Positions 18,049-26,409 are shown, counted from the first letter of the stretch. The stretch: DNA of 64,000 nt from Fischerella sp. CENA71 (GCA_024239075.1 JANBVI010000074.1:1-64000); one strand, 5' to 3'. Notes: generated by a model not told the origin, from the sequence alone. Numbers and translations: made by a program.

Positions 18049-18363
18049 ATTAAAGACGTTTGTTCGCACTTACAACAATTACGCGATCGCTGGAGACGGA
18101 AATTTGCGATCGTTGTAGTTGCTGAAGGTGCAAACATAGCTGATGATTCCTGTTGCTACACATCATGTCAAACGCCTAGCTGTGGAATGGGACAGTACAT
18201 AGCCGAAGAAATTCGCAATTGTAGCCACGATCAACTTGATATTAGAGTTTCCGTATAAGGACACATTCAACGCGGCGGGATTTCTTCAGTATTAGATCGA
18301 TTAGTAGCAACTGCATTTGGTAAAGCTGCGGTTGATTTACTGGCGGCTGGAGAAACAGCATAG
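18049..18363 (+). pseudogene. 6-phosphofructokinase remnant (C-terminal third)
   Basis: The frame reads IKDVCSHLQQLRDRW, then RKFAIVVVAEGA, QYIAEEIRNCSHDQLDIRVSV, an in-frame TAA at 18256-18258, then GHIQRGGISSVLDRL, VATAFGKAAVDLLAAG and a stop at 18361. In ATP-dependent phosphofructokinases the same blocks occur as VVVAEGA and LGHIQRGG-x-P-x2-DR, so the TAA replaces a Leu codon (TTA or similar). The N-terminal two thirds, with the ATP site and the catalytic Asp, are missing. The remaining part is too short to fold into an enzyme. A hairpin that may be the old terminator follows at 18429-18449. Confidence 0.85.
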
Positions 18364-19069
18364 ATACTTGTCAAAAAAGTTAATTTGTTTTAGTTTTGCA
18401 AAATAATGGCAAATAAAAGATTTAAATAATGAGGGGTTAAACCCCTCATAAACCGAGCAACGGCGATTTATATTTAAGGCTTTTGAGATATATATGACAA
18501 CTAGTAAATCAAATCCTTAATTTACCTATATTTTCAGAGCTAAGAAACTTTATGTAGCTCAAGTAAATGGTTATGATTGAGATTTTATTAATATATTTTT
18601 CTATTAAATCGAGAGTGGATGGTGCAATTGATACACTGTAATCAATCTTTTACTTTTGGTATCTCTATTACTCTGCATGACTTGTGCTAATTCTCATCAA
18701 TTAATTTCTCTATAAATAGAAATTTTTTTTACTGAGTATAATCATCCTTTATCAAAAATTAAAATACAAACAGTTAACTTTGTATTCATAAATATGGCAT
18801 AATATTCTGTTAAGCAACAATAACATCAATTTACAAAGAGAGTACTCTCTTACTTACTTGACTTAGAAAATCTTTTGAGAATCCTAACGAATGGTGAGGG
18901 GTATGAACCTCAGCTATGTTTTGTTTTGCAATGTTTTGAAGTATATTGCAATACTTTTGTGATGAGAAAAAGTGGCTCACCATTGTAGTTCTGAAAATTA
19001 TATGTCAAGTTGAATTTGAAAATACTGGGTCTCATTCACTAAGATCATTGAAAAGTGGTAGCTGTCATT
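18364..19069. other. AT-rich region without an intact gene
   Basis: About 700 bases between the phosphofructokinase remnant and the PAS-CRP gene. It contains a hairpin at 18429-18449 and a small TGAGG/CCTCA dyad near 18894-18914. No supported coding sequence. Confidence 0.55.
18429..18449 (+). terminator. Hairpin downstream of phosphofructokinase remnant
   Basis: Nine-bp stem ATGAGGGGT / ACCCCTCAT with a three-base loop, 66 bases after the remnant's stop. There is no T tract, so termination is uncertain. Confidence 0.45.
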
Positions 19070-19100
19070 CAGATACAACTACGGTGGCTAGTTGTATCTG
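19070..19100. promoter_or_regulatory. Perfect 12-bp inverted repeat upstream of PAS-CRP gene
   Basis: CAGATACAACTA (19070-19081), seven-base loop, TAGTTGTATCTG (19089-19100), ending 71 bases before the GTG at 19172. No T tract follows. It could be an operator, perhaps for the CRP-type protein itself, or an RNA hairpin in the leader. Confidence 0.55.
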
Positions 19101-19171
19101 TCTAGGCTCACTTGCCTTTTTCAAATCAATTTTTTGTCCAATTTCTGCAAACATCGTGGTAGAAACACAAC

Positions 19172-20356
19172 GTGGATAAGACAAAAATAGACAAATTTGC
19201 ACAATCAACACAGGAAATGGACAGACGTATAGCTAAACTGTACGAAAATGTTGTCAATACGCCTGTGATGTTAGATGAAATGCCGGAAGCTTTGACTGAA
19301 CTTAGTTGGGCTTCACAATCAGTACATTTTGCTATTGAGGAACTGTATCAGCAACATGAGCAGTTAGAAGAAACGAAAAAAACTTTACAAGCAGAATGTC
19401 AACGCTATCAGGAATTATTTGAGGAAGCACCAGATGGCTATTTAGTGACTGATGTACAAGGTAAAATCCAATTAGCTAACCATAAGGCTACCAAGTTACT
19501 AAATCTAAAAAAAGAATTTTTGGTTGGGAAGCCAATAATTAATTTTGTTTCCTTAAAGCAGAAACATGACTTTCGCAATTTCCTTGCCCAACTAACTCAA
19601 AATGGTCGAAATCAAGAATTAGTAGTAGCGTTGCAACAACATGGCAATGAGCTATTTAATGCAGCATTAACAGTAGCTATTTCCTACAATAATCAAGGCA
19701 AAGCTCAAAGCCTGCGCTGGCTGCTACGAAGCATTAATGAAAGCAAACGAACAGAATTAGTAGAAATTACAAAAGACCGAGACTTTGATGGCGATCGCCC
19801 TATACATAAATATTCCAAAGGAGATACTATCCCTCTCAACACACAAGTAATTTGGTATGTTCGTCATGGTTTAATAAAATTGACTACCCTTGGTGAGACT
19901 AGCGAAGAAGTACTAGTAGGATTAGCTGTTCCAGAAATGGTTTTCGGCTCTTATCTGACTGCTCTGAATACTTATCAGGCTACAGCTATATCGGATGTTA
20001 AGTTAGTAGCGATTGATATATCAGAAATACTAGCTTCTCCAACTTTCAGCCATGCTTTTTTGCCCAAGATCAATCAACGGCTAAGGCAAACAGAATCTTT
20101 TTTAGTGATTGCTGGATTGCGACGAGTACAAGATCGCCTATATGGTCTTTTACAGCTTTTAAAACGTGAGATTGGTGAAAAAGTAGCCCAGGGAACTCGC
20201 CTATCAGTTCGACTAACTCATGAAGATTTAGCTAATGCTTGCTGTACTACCAGAGTCACCGTTACAAGATTGTTATCTTTGCTAAGAAAACAAGGAAAAA
20301 TTTGTTTTGATCATAAAAAACATATCATCGTAAAAGACATACCGCATATTACTTAA
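19172..20356 (+). CDS. PAS domain-CRP/FNR family transcriptional regulator
   Basis: 394 aa, GTG start (MDKTKIDKFAQ). Domains in order: an N-terminal helical part (1-80, with a coiled-coil stretch near YQQHEQLEETKKTLQAE), a PAS domain (about 80-190: FEEAPDGYLVTDVQGKIQLA), a cNMP-binding-like beta roll (about 205-300: IHKYSKGDTIPLNTQVIWYV) and a CRP-type HTH (about 335-385: [20 protein letters not shown]). CRP proteins usually have no PAS domain, so this fusion may combine two inputs. The HTH is intact, so this gene is likely functional although both neighbours are broken. A strong terminator follows. Confidence 0.82.
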   Translation: MDKTKIDKFAQSTQEMDRRIAKLYENVVNTPVMLDEMPEALTELSWASQSVHFAIEELYQQHEQLEETKKTLQAECQRYQELFEEAPDGYLVTDVQGKIQLANHKATKLLNLKKEFLVGKPIINFVSLKQKHDFRNFLAQLTQNGRNQELVVALQQHGNELFNAALTVAISYNNQGKAQSLRWLLRSINESKRTELVEITKDRDFDGDRPIHKYSKGDTIPLNTQVIWYVRHGLIKLTTLGETSEEVLVGLAVPEMVFGSYLTALNTYQATAISDVKLVAIDISEILASPTFSHAFLPKINQRLRQTESFLVIAGLRRVQDRLYGLLQLLKREIGEKVAQGTRLSVRLTHEDLANACCTTRVTVTRLLSLLRKQGKICFDHKKHIIVKDIPHIT

Positions 20357-20366
20357 TGAATCTATG

Positions 20367-20412
20367 AAGTTAGAAAAAAATGACTTTTTCTCGCCTCATT
20401 TTTTTCTAACTT
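20367..20412 (+). terminator. Rho-independent terminator of PAS-CRP gene
   Basis: Perfect 17-bp inverted repeat: AAGTTAG, seven A and TGA (20367-20383) against TCA, seven T and CTAACTT (20396-20412), loop 12 bases, 10 bases after the stop codon. The stem contains its own T tract. Confidence 0.8.
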
Positions 20413-20555
20413 TAGATTCAAATCTAACTAAAAAGATGATTTATCCACTAAAAAATTGTAGAGATGTATTCAAATAGGAATTCTATATTGATATTTTCAC
20501 AAATTACAATAAATTCCAATCAATTAAAATAAAACAGACATAGTACAAAAATATT

Positions 20556-20813
20556 TTATTTATCTGGCAAGGTTTTACTACCAATTTGGAGTTCTTTCTT
20601 ACTCAATTTTAAACGTTTCCACAATGTCTTAATCTGACCGTAGGCTTCTTCAGGAGAAAGCTTTCCACTGGTTTCTAAATTCGCAATGTAACTAACTTTT
20701 TGAGCAAATTCTTGTAAATTGGCATTAAATAGTAAATTTTCTGGTTTAACTTGACCACGGTAAGAATTATGAGGATAGAGAAATTTGTTTAAATCGTTTT
20801 GATGAGGTTGCAC
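20556..20813 (-). CDS. Conserved small cyanobacterial protein (DUF7219-like)
   Basis: 85 aa, soluble, charged. Blocks FLYPHNSYRGQVKPENLLFN, ANLQEFAQKVSYIANLETSG and KLSPEEAYGQIKTLWKRLK are conserved in many cyanobacterial small proteins as I remember them, possibly under DUF7219. The start ATG at 20813 follows a reasonable upstream purine stretch (CAGGAG) on the minus strand. The function is unknown. It is convergent with the PAS-CRP gene. Confidence 0.72.
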   Translation of the reverse strand: MQPHQNDLNKFLYPHNSYRGQVKPENLLFNANLQEFAQKVSYIANLETSGKLSPEEAYGQIKTLWKRLKLSKKELQIGSKTLPDK

Positions 20814-21221
20814 TTTTATTTACTCCTGAAATATATATGGAAGAAAACTAAATAATTACTTAATGATAAATTGCTATTTAAATTGAAATTGTTATTTAAA
20901 TTGTGGAATTTAAGAATCTAAGTTGTAGGAATTAAATTAAATTTCGTCTCTAATAGCAAGCAATTATAAGAATACTAAAATACTACAATACTGGTTATTG
21001 ATATTGATTAGCTTCTACTAAAAGAATTAGTTAATTTAAACTTCATTTGTAGTCATCAATACATGTTTAATAGTATAAATATTCTTTTGTTCTCCTGGAT
21101 ATCACAAAATAAAATTTTGTGCAACTACCAAAAAAAATAATTACAAAAGTGGCATCTTCACAACTTCCTCAAACTGTCTTCGTATAACCAAAGATGTAAG
21201 ACTTAAGAGCGCAAAGATCAA
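20814..21221. other. AT-rich intergenic region
   Basis: About 400 bases with no supported gene, RNA or strong repeat; it contains the promoter of the minus-strand small protein. Confidence 0.5.
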
Positions 21222-21622
21222 AAACCCATAATTGTGCGTCTCAGTGATTTCAACTTGGAATGTCAGGCGATGAAACGGGTAGCGACGAAATGGGCTTAAC
21301 AAATGTTATTTTAATAGTGCCATTTTGTCGGACTCCGCCTGAAGGACAGGGTGTAGTTGCAGAGATGGCGAAGCATGGTTTAGTGCGGGGCGAAAATGGC
21401 TTACAAGTCTACGTTATGTATGAATTACCAAGTGAAGTGCAACTAGCCGATGAATTCAGCGAAATATTTGATGCGTTTTCTATAGGTTCCAACGTCTTAA
21501 CACAGTTGATATTAGAGTTAGATCGAGATTCAGAATTAGTAGCACATTTGTTTGATGAACGTCCACAAACCCATCTAGTAAAAATTAATCTTACTCAAGG
21601 ACTAGCACTTGAGAAGTCATAA
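21222..21622 (+). pseudogene. Phosphoenolpyruvate synthase remnant (ppsA fragment)
   Basis: The reading frame through 21231 gives IVRLSDFN directly followed by LECQAMKRV. In PEP synthase these blocks (IVRLSDFKTNEY and LECQAxKRVRDEMGLTN) are separated by a few dozen residues, so an internal deletion is visible. One base is then lost between 21281 and 21284, after which the other frame (open from an ATG at 21260) continues as DEMGLTNVILIVPFCRTPPE, AEMAKHGLVRGENGLQVYV, SNVLTQLILELDRDS and ELVAHLFDER. After about 21565 the match ends. The usual GSNDLTQLTLGLDRDS is altered (Asp to Val, Gly to Glu). The catalytic His domain and ATP-grasp domain are absent. An open frame of 120 aa remains, but it is only a fragment of the PEP-binding barrel. 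Confidence 0.85.
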
Positions 21623-21732
21623 ATATTACACTAAAAAGTGTTGTCTCATAAAATTTGCTTTGGAGAGGTAGAAACATTACAGCCTGTAAAATAGTCTGTT
21701 GTTCATCAGCAGATAGGATTTTTTGTATCTCT

Positions 21733-22656
21733 ATGACTACCGTAGAACGCGCTCAAAAATTGCTTCCAACAGCTGTATCTAATTTGCAAGTTAACCGTCT
21801 TGTTACCAGAATGGTAGCCGGAATTTTAGCTGCTTTCCCAGTAGCCTTAGCGCTACCCGCAGAGGCGCTACAGGTACGGATGACTCCAGCTAATCCGAAA
21901 TTGGGGGATACTTTATCGGTTTTCATTAATGTAGATAATCCTGGAACTGGTGCAAGTCCAACAGTGACTTCTGGAGATAAAACTTACCCAGCGTTTAAAA
22001 TTAGTCCTAATCAGTATCGAGCTTTTATTCCCACCACACCATTACAAAACAGTGGTAAAAGAACAGTTCGCGTTTCTGGAGATGGCCAGGTACGGAACTT
22101 ATTGGTACAAGTGAGCGATCGCAAGTTCCCTGTACAACGGATTAATTTACCTCCAGGTAAAGCAGGAGTTGAAGCCACAGAATACGAACTCAAGCGTGTA
22201 GCAGAATTTAAAGCTTTGCAAACACCGCAAAAATACTGGAGTGGCATTTTTACTAAACCAAATGCAGGACGAATCTCCACAATCTATGGTGTACGTCGTT
22301 ACTATAATGGTAAATTTGCTAAAGATTACTATCATCGCGGTGTTGACTACGCTGGTTCTGCGGGTTCACCTGTAGTTGCTCCAGCATCTGGGCGAGTCGC
22401 TTTGGTAGGAAAAGTATCCCAAGGTTTTCGGGTTCATGGTAACGTCGTTGGTATTGACCACGGTCAAGGTGTGACAAGTATTTTTATGCACCTAAGTCGC
22501 ATCAATGTCAAAGAAGGCGATATTGTGAAACCGGGTCAAGTTATTGGCGCAGTGGGTTCTACAGGTGCTTCCACAGGACCTCACTTGCACTGGGGATTAT
22601 ATGTCAACGGTCAATCTGTTGATCCCACACCATGGCGATATCAAGAATTTAAATAG
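21733..22656 (+). CDS. M23 family (LytM-type) metallopeptidase
   Basis: 307 aa from the ATG at 21733; the frame is open 26 codons further up, but the signal peptide (VTRMVAGILAAFPVALALPA, then EA) fits this start. The C-terminal LytM domain has the zinc ligands YYHRGVDYAG (His and Asp) and TGPHLHWG (HxH), plus GVTSIFMHLS. M23 enzymes cut peptide cross-links in peptidoglycan; the family also includes inactive activators, but all ligands are present here. An N-terminal beta-rich domain (about 45-140) precedes it. ComFB follows on the same strand after 86 bases. Confidence 0.88.
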   Translation: MTTVERAQKLLPTAVSNLQVNRLVTRMVAGILAAFPVALALPAEALQVRMTPANPKLGDTLSVFINVDNPGTGASPTVTSGDKTYPAFKISPNQYRAFIPTTPLQNSGKRTVRVSGDGQVRNLLVQVSDRKFPVQRINLPPGKAGVEATEYELKRVAEFKALQTPQKYWSGIFTKPNAGRISTIYGVRRYYNGKFAKDYYHRGVDYAGSAGSPVVAPASGRVALVGKVSQGFRVHGNVVGIDHGQGVTSIFMHLSRINVKEGDIVKPGQVIGAVGSTGASTGPHLHWGLYVNGQSVDPTPWRYQEFK

Positions 22657-22742
22657 TAAATAATCGTGTGTTCCTTGCTCAGATTGGGCAAAATAAACTG
22701 GATTGGTACCGTCCCTCTTGGCTGGGGTAGCTTATATTAAAG

Positions 22743-23297
22743 ATGAGCATTATGAGTATAGAAAAAATTGTGCAACAGGCTCTCCAGGATGGTTATTTGA
22801 CACCAGCCATGGAAGCAGAAGTCGGACGAATATGTGACAATGCCAACGAACTCTCAATCGAAGAGTACATGGCACTGGATCGGCTGATGGGAACGCTGTT
22901 GACTGGTGAGGTGATAGCGGTACCACGTAAACAGTTTATTAATGTTATGGAAGAATTGGTACTAACAGAAGCGATCGCCCGCGTCGCTGAAATCGAAGCT
23001 ACTAGCGAAACTTCCTTGGATGTTGGAGATATTGCTGCTTACGCCCTCAACCGTCTACCCCCTCTATACGCCACTACAGAAGAAGGTGCTAACTATCAGC
23101 GCCAACACGCCAAAGCAGAACTACAAGAATTAATTGCCCAACAAGTCAGTGAAGCGATCAGCCGTTATCTGGATAGACCGAACTTCTTCCCAGAACGGCA
23201 GGTTTTAGGTAAAAACACTGGCAATGAAGTATTACACCAAGTCAGTACTTTACTGCAAGCCTACGCACCCAATTTTGAGCAGAAGTCATTATCTTAA
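22743..23297 (+). CDS. ComFB domain protein (CdgR-like c-di-GMP receptor)
   Basis: 184 aa. The first 55 residues form a helical extension (EKIVQQALQDGYLTPAMEAE). The ComFB domain covers about 58-145: INVMEELVLTEAIARVAEIE, DVGDIAAYALNRLPPLYATT and the helix after it. In cyanobacteria ComFB-type proteins (CdgR in Anabaena, ComFB in Synechocystis) bind cyclic di-GMP and influence cell size or motility; this is family knowledge. The ATG at 22743 or the one at 22752 could be used. It lies between two cell-wall genes. Confidence 0.82.
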   Translation: MSIMSIEKIVQQALQDGYLTPAMEAEVGRICDNANELSIEEYMALDRLMGTLLTGEVIAVPRKQFINVMEELVLTEAIARVAEIEATSETSLDVGDIAAYALNRLPPLYATTEEGANYQRQHAKAELQELIAQQVSEAISRYLDRPNFFPERQVLGKNTGNEVLHQVSTLLQAYAPNFEQKSLS

Positions 23298-23298
23298 T

Positions 23299-23334
23299 CA
23301 TTGGTCATTTGTTATTGGTCATTGGTCATTGGTG
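23299..23334. repeat. ATTGGTC heptamer repeat
   Basis: Units of CATTGGT/TATTGGT in tandem right after the ComFB stop codon; related to the units at 26453-26475, 52206-52250 and 53799-53825. Confidence 0.6.
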
Positions 23335-23513
23335 AATATTGGGATTCCTATTTTATTTTTGTTGACGTAACCTGTGCTTACAAAGCTCAGTTCAATACAC
23401 TTTTGGTTTCCTATTCCTCGTTAAGAGTTCCCATTCTTGACGAGTAAGTTCATAAATCAAAACGGATTCTTAGAGTTACAAATAACAAATGACAAATAAC
23501 TATTGACAAACAA

Positions 23514-24188
23514 CTATTGCCGAACTTCCACCATTGTCCCCACCCGTACTTGTTGGTATAACAAACGTACGTCGGGGGTACGCATACGCAAGCAACCGTG
23601 GGAAACTGCACTACCTACTAGATTGTCATCTGGTGTACCGTGAAAGCCGATTTTGTTGTGACCATCTGACCAAAAACCGATCCATCTATCTCCCAGAGGG
23701 CTATTTACACCTGCTGGAAATACCTTACCTGTAATGGGGTGACGCCAAACAGGGTTACGTCGCATATTTTCAATTTGAAAAGAACCTGTGGGTGTCTCCC
23801 AGCCTTTTTTACCGATACCTGTTGGGTAACTGGCGATAACTTGATTTTGGCGCTGAACATAAACGCGGCGATCGCTTAAATCAACCACTACATGTGTCTG
23901 ATCAGCAGATGCAAGAAGACTAGAAGGCTTTTGTATGACCGAAGCCTTAGACAACTGGGATTGAATTGGATGATAAAGGTTTGCTTTGTGTTTTTCGTCT
24001 GGGATGAAACTTTTTGGCTTTGCAACTGTATCTGTTGCCCTTGCTACATAAATTCCACCAGGTTCTTGATTTGTGGGAGATTTCATCAAATCAGAAACCT
24101 GCCAATGGACAGCGAGAGATAAGAAGCCTGTGCCAAAACAAAGTAGCATCGCCATACGCGTTACAGATTCATTTCTTACCGTCGCCAT
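23514..24188 (-). CDS. L,D-transpeptidase (YkuD domain)
   Basis: 224 aa. It has an N-terminal membrane or signal segment (MAMLLCFGTGFLSLAVHW) and a YkuD domain in about residues 95-222, starting VVVDLSDRRVYVQRQNQ. The catalytic motif is SAVSHGCLRM with an upstream His in GFHGTPDDNL. These enzymes make 3-3 cross-links in peptidoglycan or attach proteins to it, in the periplasm. The gene is convergent with ComFB and M23, giving a small cell-wall cluster. Confidence 0.9.
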   Translation of the reverse strand: MATVRNESVTRMAMLLCFGTGFLSLAVHWQVSDLMKSPTNQEPGGIYVARATDTVAKPKSFIPDEKHKANLYHPIQSQLSKASVIQKPSSLLASADQTHVVVDLSDRRVYVQRQNQVIASYPTGIGKKGWETPTGSFQIENMRRNPVWRHPITGKVFPAGVNSPLGDRWIGFWSDGHNKIGFHGTPDDNLVGSAVSHGCLRMRTPDVRLLYQQVRVGTMVEVRQ

Positions 24189-24541
24189 CGTTTATTTTCT
24201 CCAAAATTCCCCGTTGACTCAGCCATCAGATCACAGTTTTTCTTCCCTACTCTAGCTCTAATGAAAGCGACTGTGACTGTTATGTATTTTACAGTTAGCT
24301 ATTGCCGAAAAGCTTTTCAGATTATCTCCCAAACCAATTACCAAAAATTTACAAACATTTAGCAGTTCCATTATGAATTTGTTCATAACTGATGGGCAAA
24401 CTAGGGCTATATAGAGCTGTGCCATTATCTCGTTTTATAAAAAAATCCGGGTGAGAATTTTACAGATACTCCCTGGAACTGAACAGGTATTGTTTTCAAT
24501 CATTTTAAGTGGTTTTCATGGTGTGGGTGGGAGTAAGTATC
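24189..24541. other. Intergenic region
   Basis: About 350 bases holding the promoter of the minus-strand L,D-transpeptidase gene. No gene or strong repeat is visible. Confidence 0.45.
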
Positions 24542-24694
24542 ATGTTAGAAAAACTATTGTTAGCAATTACGATTACATTTTCCTTAAATTTATTTTTGCA
24601 AGTTCGCCTTCTGGAAGAATCCAATAAAGGCGCTGATTTACAGCAGCTACAACAACCAGCACCTACTATTTTGGTGAGATTGCCACAAAAGTAA
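24542..24694 (+). CDS. Possible small membrane protein
   Basis: 50 aa from the ATG at 24542 (MLEKLLLAITITFSLNLFLQ); an earlier ATG at 24509 is in frame. It has a single membrane helix followed by a polar tail (RLLEESNKGADLQQLQ). A short hydrophobic frame like this can arise by chance in AT-rich DNA, and the opposite strand is also open. I keep it because helix plus tail looks protein-like. The function is unknown. Confidence 0.35.
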   Translation: MLEKLLLAITITFSLNLFLQVRLLEESNKGADLQQLQQPAPTILVRLPQK

Positions 24695-24916
24695 TAGGCA
24701 TGGGGCATTGACTCACAGAAAAAAATGTAAGGTCAATCCAAAATCCAAAATTGTTTGACACTTGTCAAAGCTTAGATATCATAAAAAAATATTTTTGACA
24801 ATAGTAAGTATTCAGTAATGAATGCTGTCACAAATACACGTAACCTCACTGTGTTTGATGGCAAAGTATCTGCAAGGGTATCTTGTGTTCCAGTCATAAA
24901 TCCGTCACTCATACTC

Positions 24917-24944
24917 GGAACATCCGGCAGATAAGTAGGTCTAA
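24917..24944 (+). promoter_or_regulatory. Candidate ECF-type promoter of the sigma factor gene
   Basis: GGAAC (24917-24921), 17-base spacer, GTCTAA (24939-24944), ending 32 bases before the ATG of the ECF sigma gene. GGAAC plus a TCT-containing -10 is the classic pattern for extracytoplasmic sigma factors, so the gene may activate itself. Read by eye only. Confidence 0.45.
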
Positions 24945-24976
24945 TAGATAGGGATGATTTACAACCAGTACGATCT

Positions 24977-25633
24977 ATGAGCGAATCGATTACTGTATCC
25001 TGGTCAACTGTTGATGCAAGAATCCCAGAAGCATCAGTGCAAGTTGACAAACTCTCTAACCACGATTTAATTTTACGCTGTCAGACTGGACTGCGCCCAG
25101 ATCGTGCTGCATTTGCAGAACTCCTGCGTCGTTATCAATCCCAAGTTGATAGGGTATTGTACCATTTAGCCCCTGATTGGTCTGACAGAGCTGATCTAGC
25201 TCAAGAAGTTTGGATTCGAGTTTATCGCAATATTAACCGATTGCAAGAACCGTCTAAATTTCGGGGTTGGTTAAGCCGTATTGCTACTAACTTGTTTTAC
25301 GATGAGTTACGCAAACGTAAGCGAGTTGTCAGTCCTGTATCGCTGGATGCTCCCCGTTCGGTAGACGATGGCGAGATGGATTGGGAAATCGCAGGAGATA
25401 CTCCTGGCCCAGAAGAAGAACTCACAACCAGAGAGTTCTATGAACAATTGCGAGAAGCGATCGCGGATTTGCCAGAGGTATTCCGTACGACTATTGTTTT
25501 AAGGGAAATTGAGGGTATGGCATACGAAGAAATTGCCGAAATCACTGGAGTTTCCTTGGGAACAGTCAAATCGAGAATAGCCAGAGCTAGAACCAGATTG
25601 CAAGCGCAGTTACAAACTTATCTGGGTTCCTAG
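24977..25633 (+). CDS. sigG: ECF RNA polymerase sigma factor, SigG-like
   Basis: 218 aa. Region 2 (about 50-115) contains LLRRYQSQVDRVLYHLAPDW, DLAQEVWIRVYRNI and FRGWLSRIATNLFYDELRKR; region 4 (about 150-210) contains LPEVFRTTIVLREIEGMAYE, EIAEITGVSLGTVKSRIARA. This is a complete group 4 sigma factor that directs RNA polymerase to stress promoters. The sequence and the following anti-sigma gene resemble SigG of Anabaena; I assign the symbol from memory. A 7-bp hairpin (TTCACCA/TGGTGAA, 25642-25657) follows the stop. Confidence 0.87.
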   Translation: MSESITVSWSTVDARIPEASVQVDKLSNHDLILRCQTGLRPDRAAFAELLRRYQSQVDRVLYHLAPDWSDRADLAQEVWIRVYRNINRLQEPSKFRGWLSRIATNLFYDELRKRKRVVSPVSLDAPRSVDDGEMDWEIAGDTPGPEEELTTREFYEQLREAIADLPEVFRTTIVLREIEGMAYEEIAEITGVSLGTVKSRIARARTRLQAQLQTYLGS

Positions 25634-25797
25634 TTAAAAGTTTCACCACATGGTGAACGGCAGAATTTTATATTTCATTAAGATTTATTAAAATTATGAA
25701 AAGTGCTTCTGCTACTAGGAGAAATCAGGAGAAATAAGGATTATTCTTGCTCTAGTTCTTTGTGTTTACCCGTGCATGAATTGGTAATAATGTTAAG

Positions 25798-26409
25798 ATG
25801 ACTACTGATTCTAACTTTAACGTCCATTCCCACTTGCAATTAAATCTTGATTTGCCAGATGGGGAGGCAGAGCATACCAATGAATCAACGGGTGCTATGG
25901 ATATGGTGAAGCGCGATCGCTTCGAGTTATTGAGTGCTTATCTTGATGGTGAAGTTACTGCTGCTGAACGTAGGCAAGTAGAAGAGTTACTGGCAAACGA
26001 TCAGTCAGTAAAATGCTTGTATGTACGACTTTTGAAATTGCGTCAAGGCTTGCGGACAATGCCAGTACCGCAGTCACAAGCAGTAGAAGAAACTGTTGAG
26101 CGAGTCATGACTCGTTTACATCGTCGTCGTTTACGTCTAGCCTTAGCTTGGGGAGGTACAGCCATAGCCGCGACAATTATTGGTGCGGTGTCTGGCTTAT
26201 TACCAGGTGGAAAAATCAGCCCACAACTGGCTTACAACCCCGCAACAGAACAGGCACAACCAGCAAAGGCTATTGCTGCTGCACCATTAAATGTTTCTAT
26301 TAACAATCCCGTTCTGCCAATTCCGAAAGCAGCAGAAACTACCCCAGAAAATCCATTTAATCGATCAAAACAGCTACCAACTTTAGATATAGGAAATGAA
26401 TATCATTAA
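25798..26409 (+). CDS. Probable anti-sigma factor, membrane-anchored
   Basis: 203 aa. Residues about 38-90 (RDRFELLSAYLDGEVTAAER, RQVEELLANDQ) match the N-terminal anti-sigma domain of RseA/zinc-finger type regulators. One membrane helix covers about 113-135 (RLALAWGGTAIAATIIGA) and a Pro/Ala-rich outside part follows. The zinc ligands His-x3-Cys-x2-Cys are absent; only one Cys (73) is present, so it is a zinc-less variant. It lies 164 bases behind the ECF sigma gene on the same strand and would hold that sigma at the membrane until a signal arrives. Confidence 0.75.
   Translation: MTTDSNFNVHSHLQLNLDLPDGEAEHTNESTGAMDMVKRDRFELLSAYLDGEVTAAERRQVEELLANDQSVKCLYVRLLKLRQGLRTMPVPQSQAVEETVERVMTRLHRRRLRLALAWGGTAIAATIIGAVSGLLPGGKISPQLAYNPATEQAQPAKAIAAAPLNVSINNPVLPIPKAAETTPENPFNRSKQLPTLDIGNEYH

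Noticed and set aside
18946-19179. Open frame of 77 aa in front of the PAS-CRP gene
   Set aside because: It runs through the perfect inverted repeat at 19070-19100, overlaps the regulator's start and has no protein-like motif.
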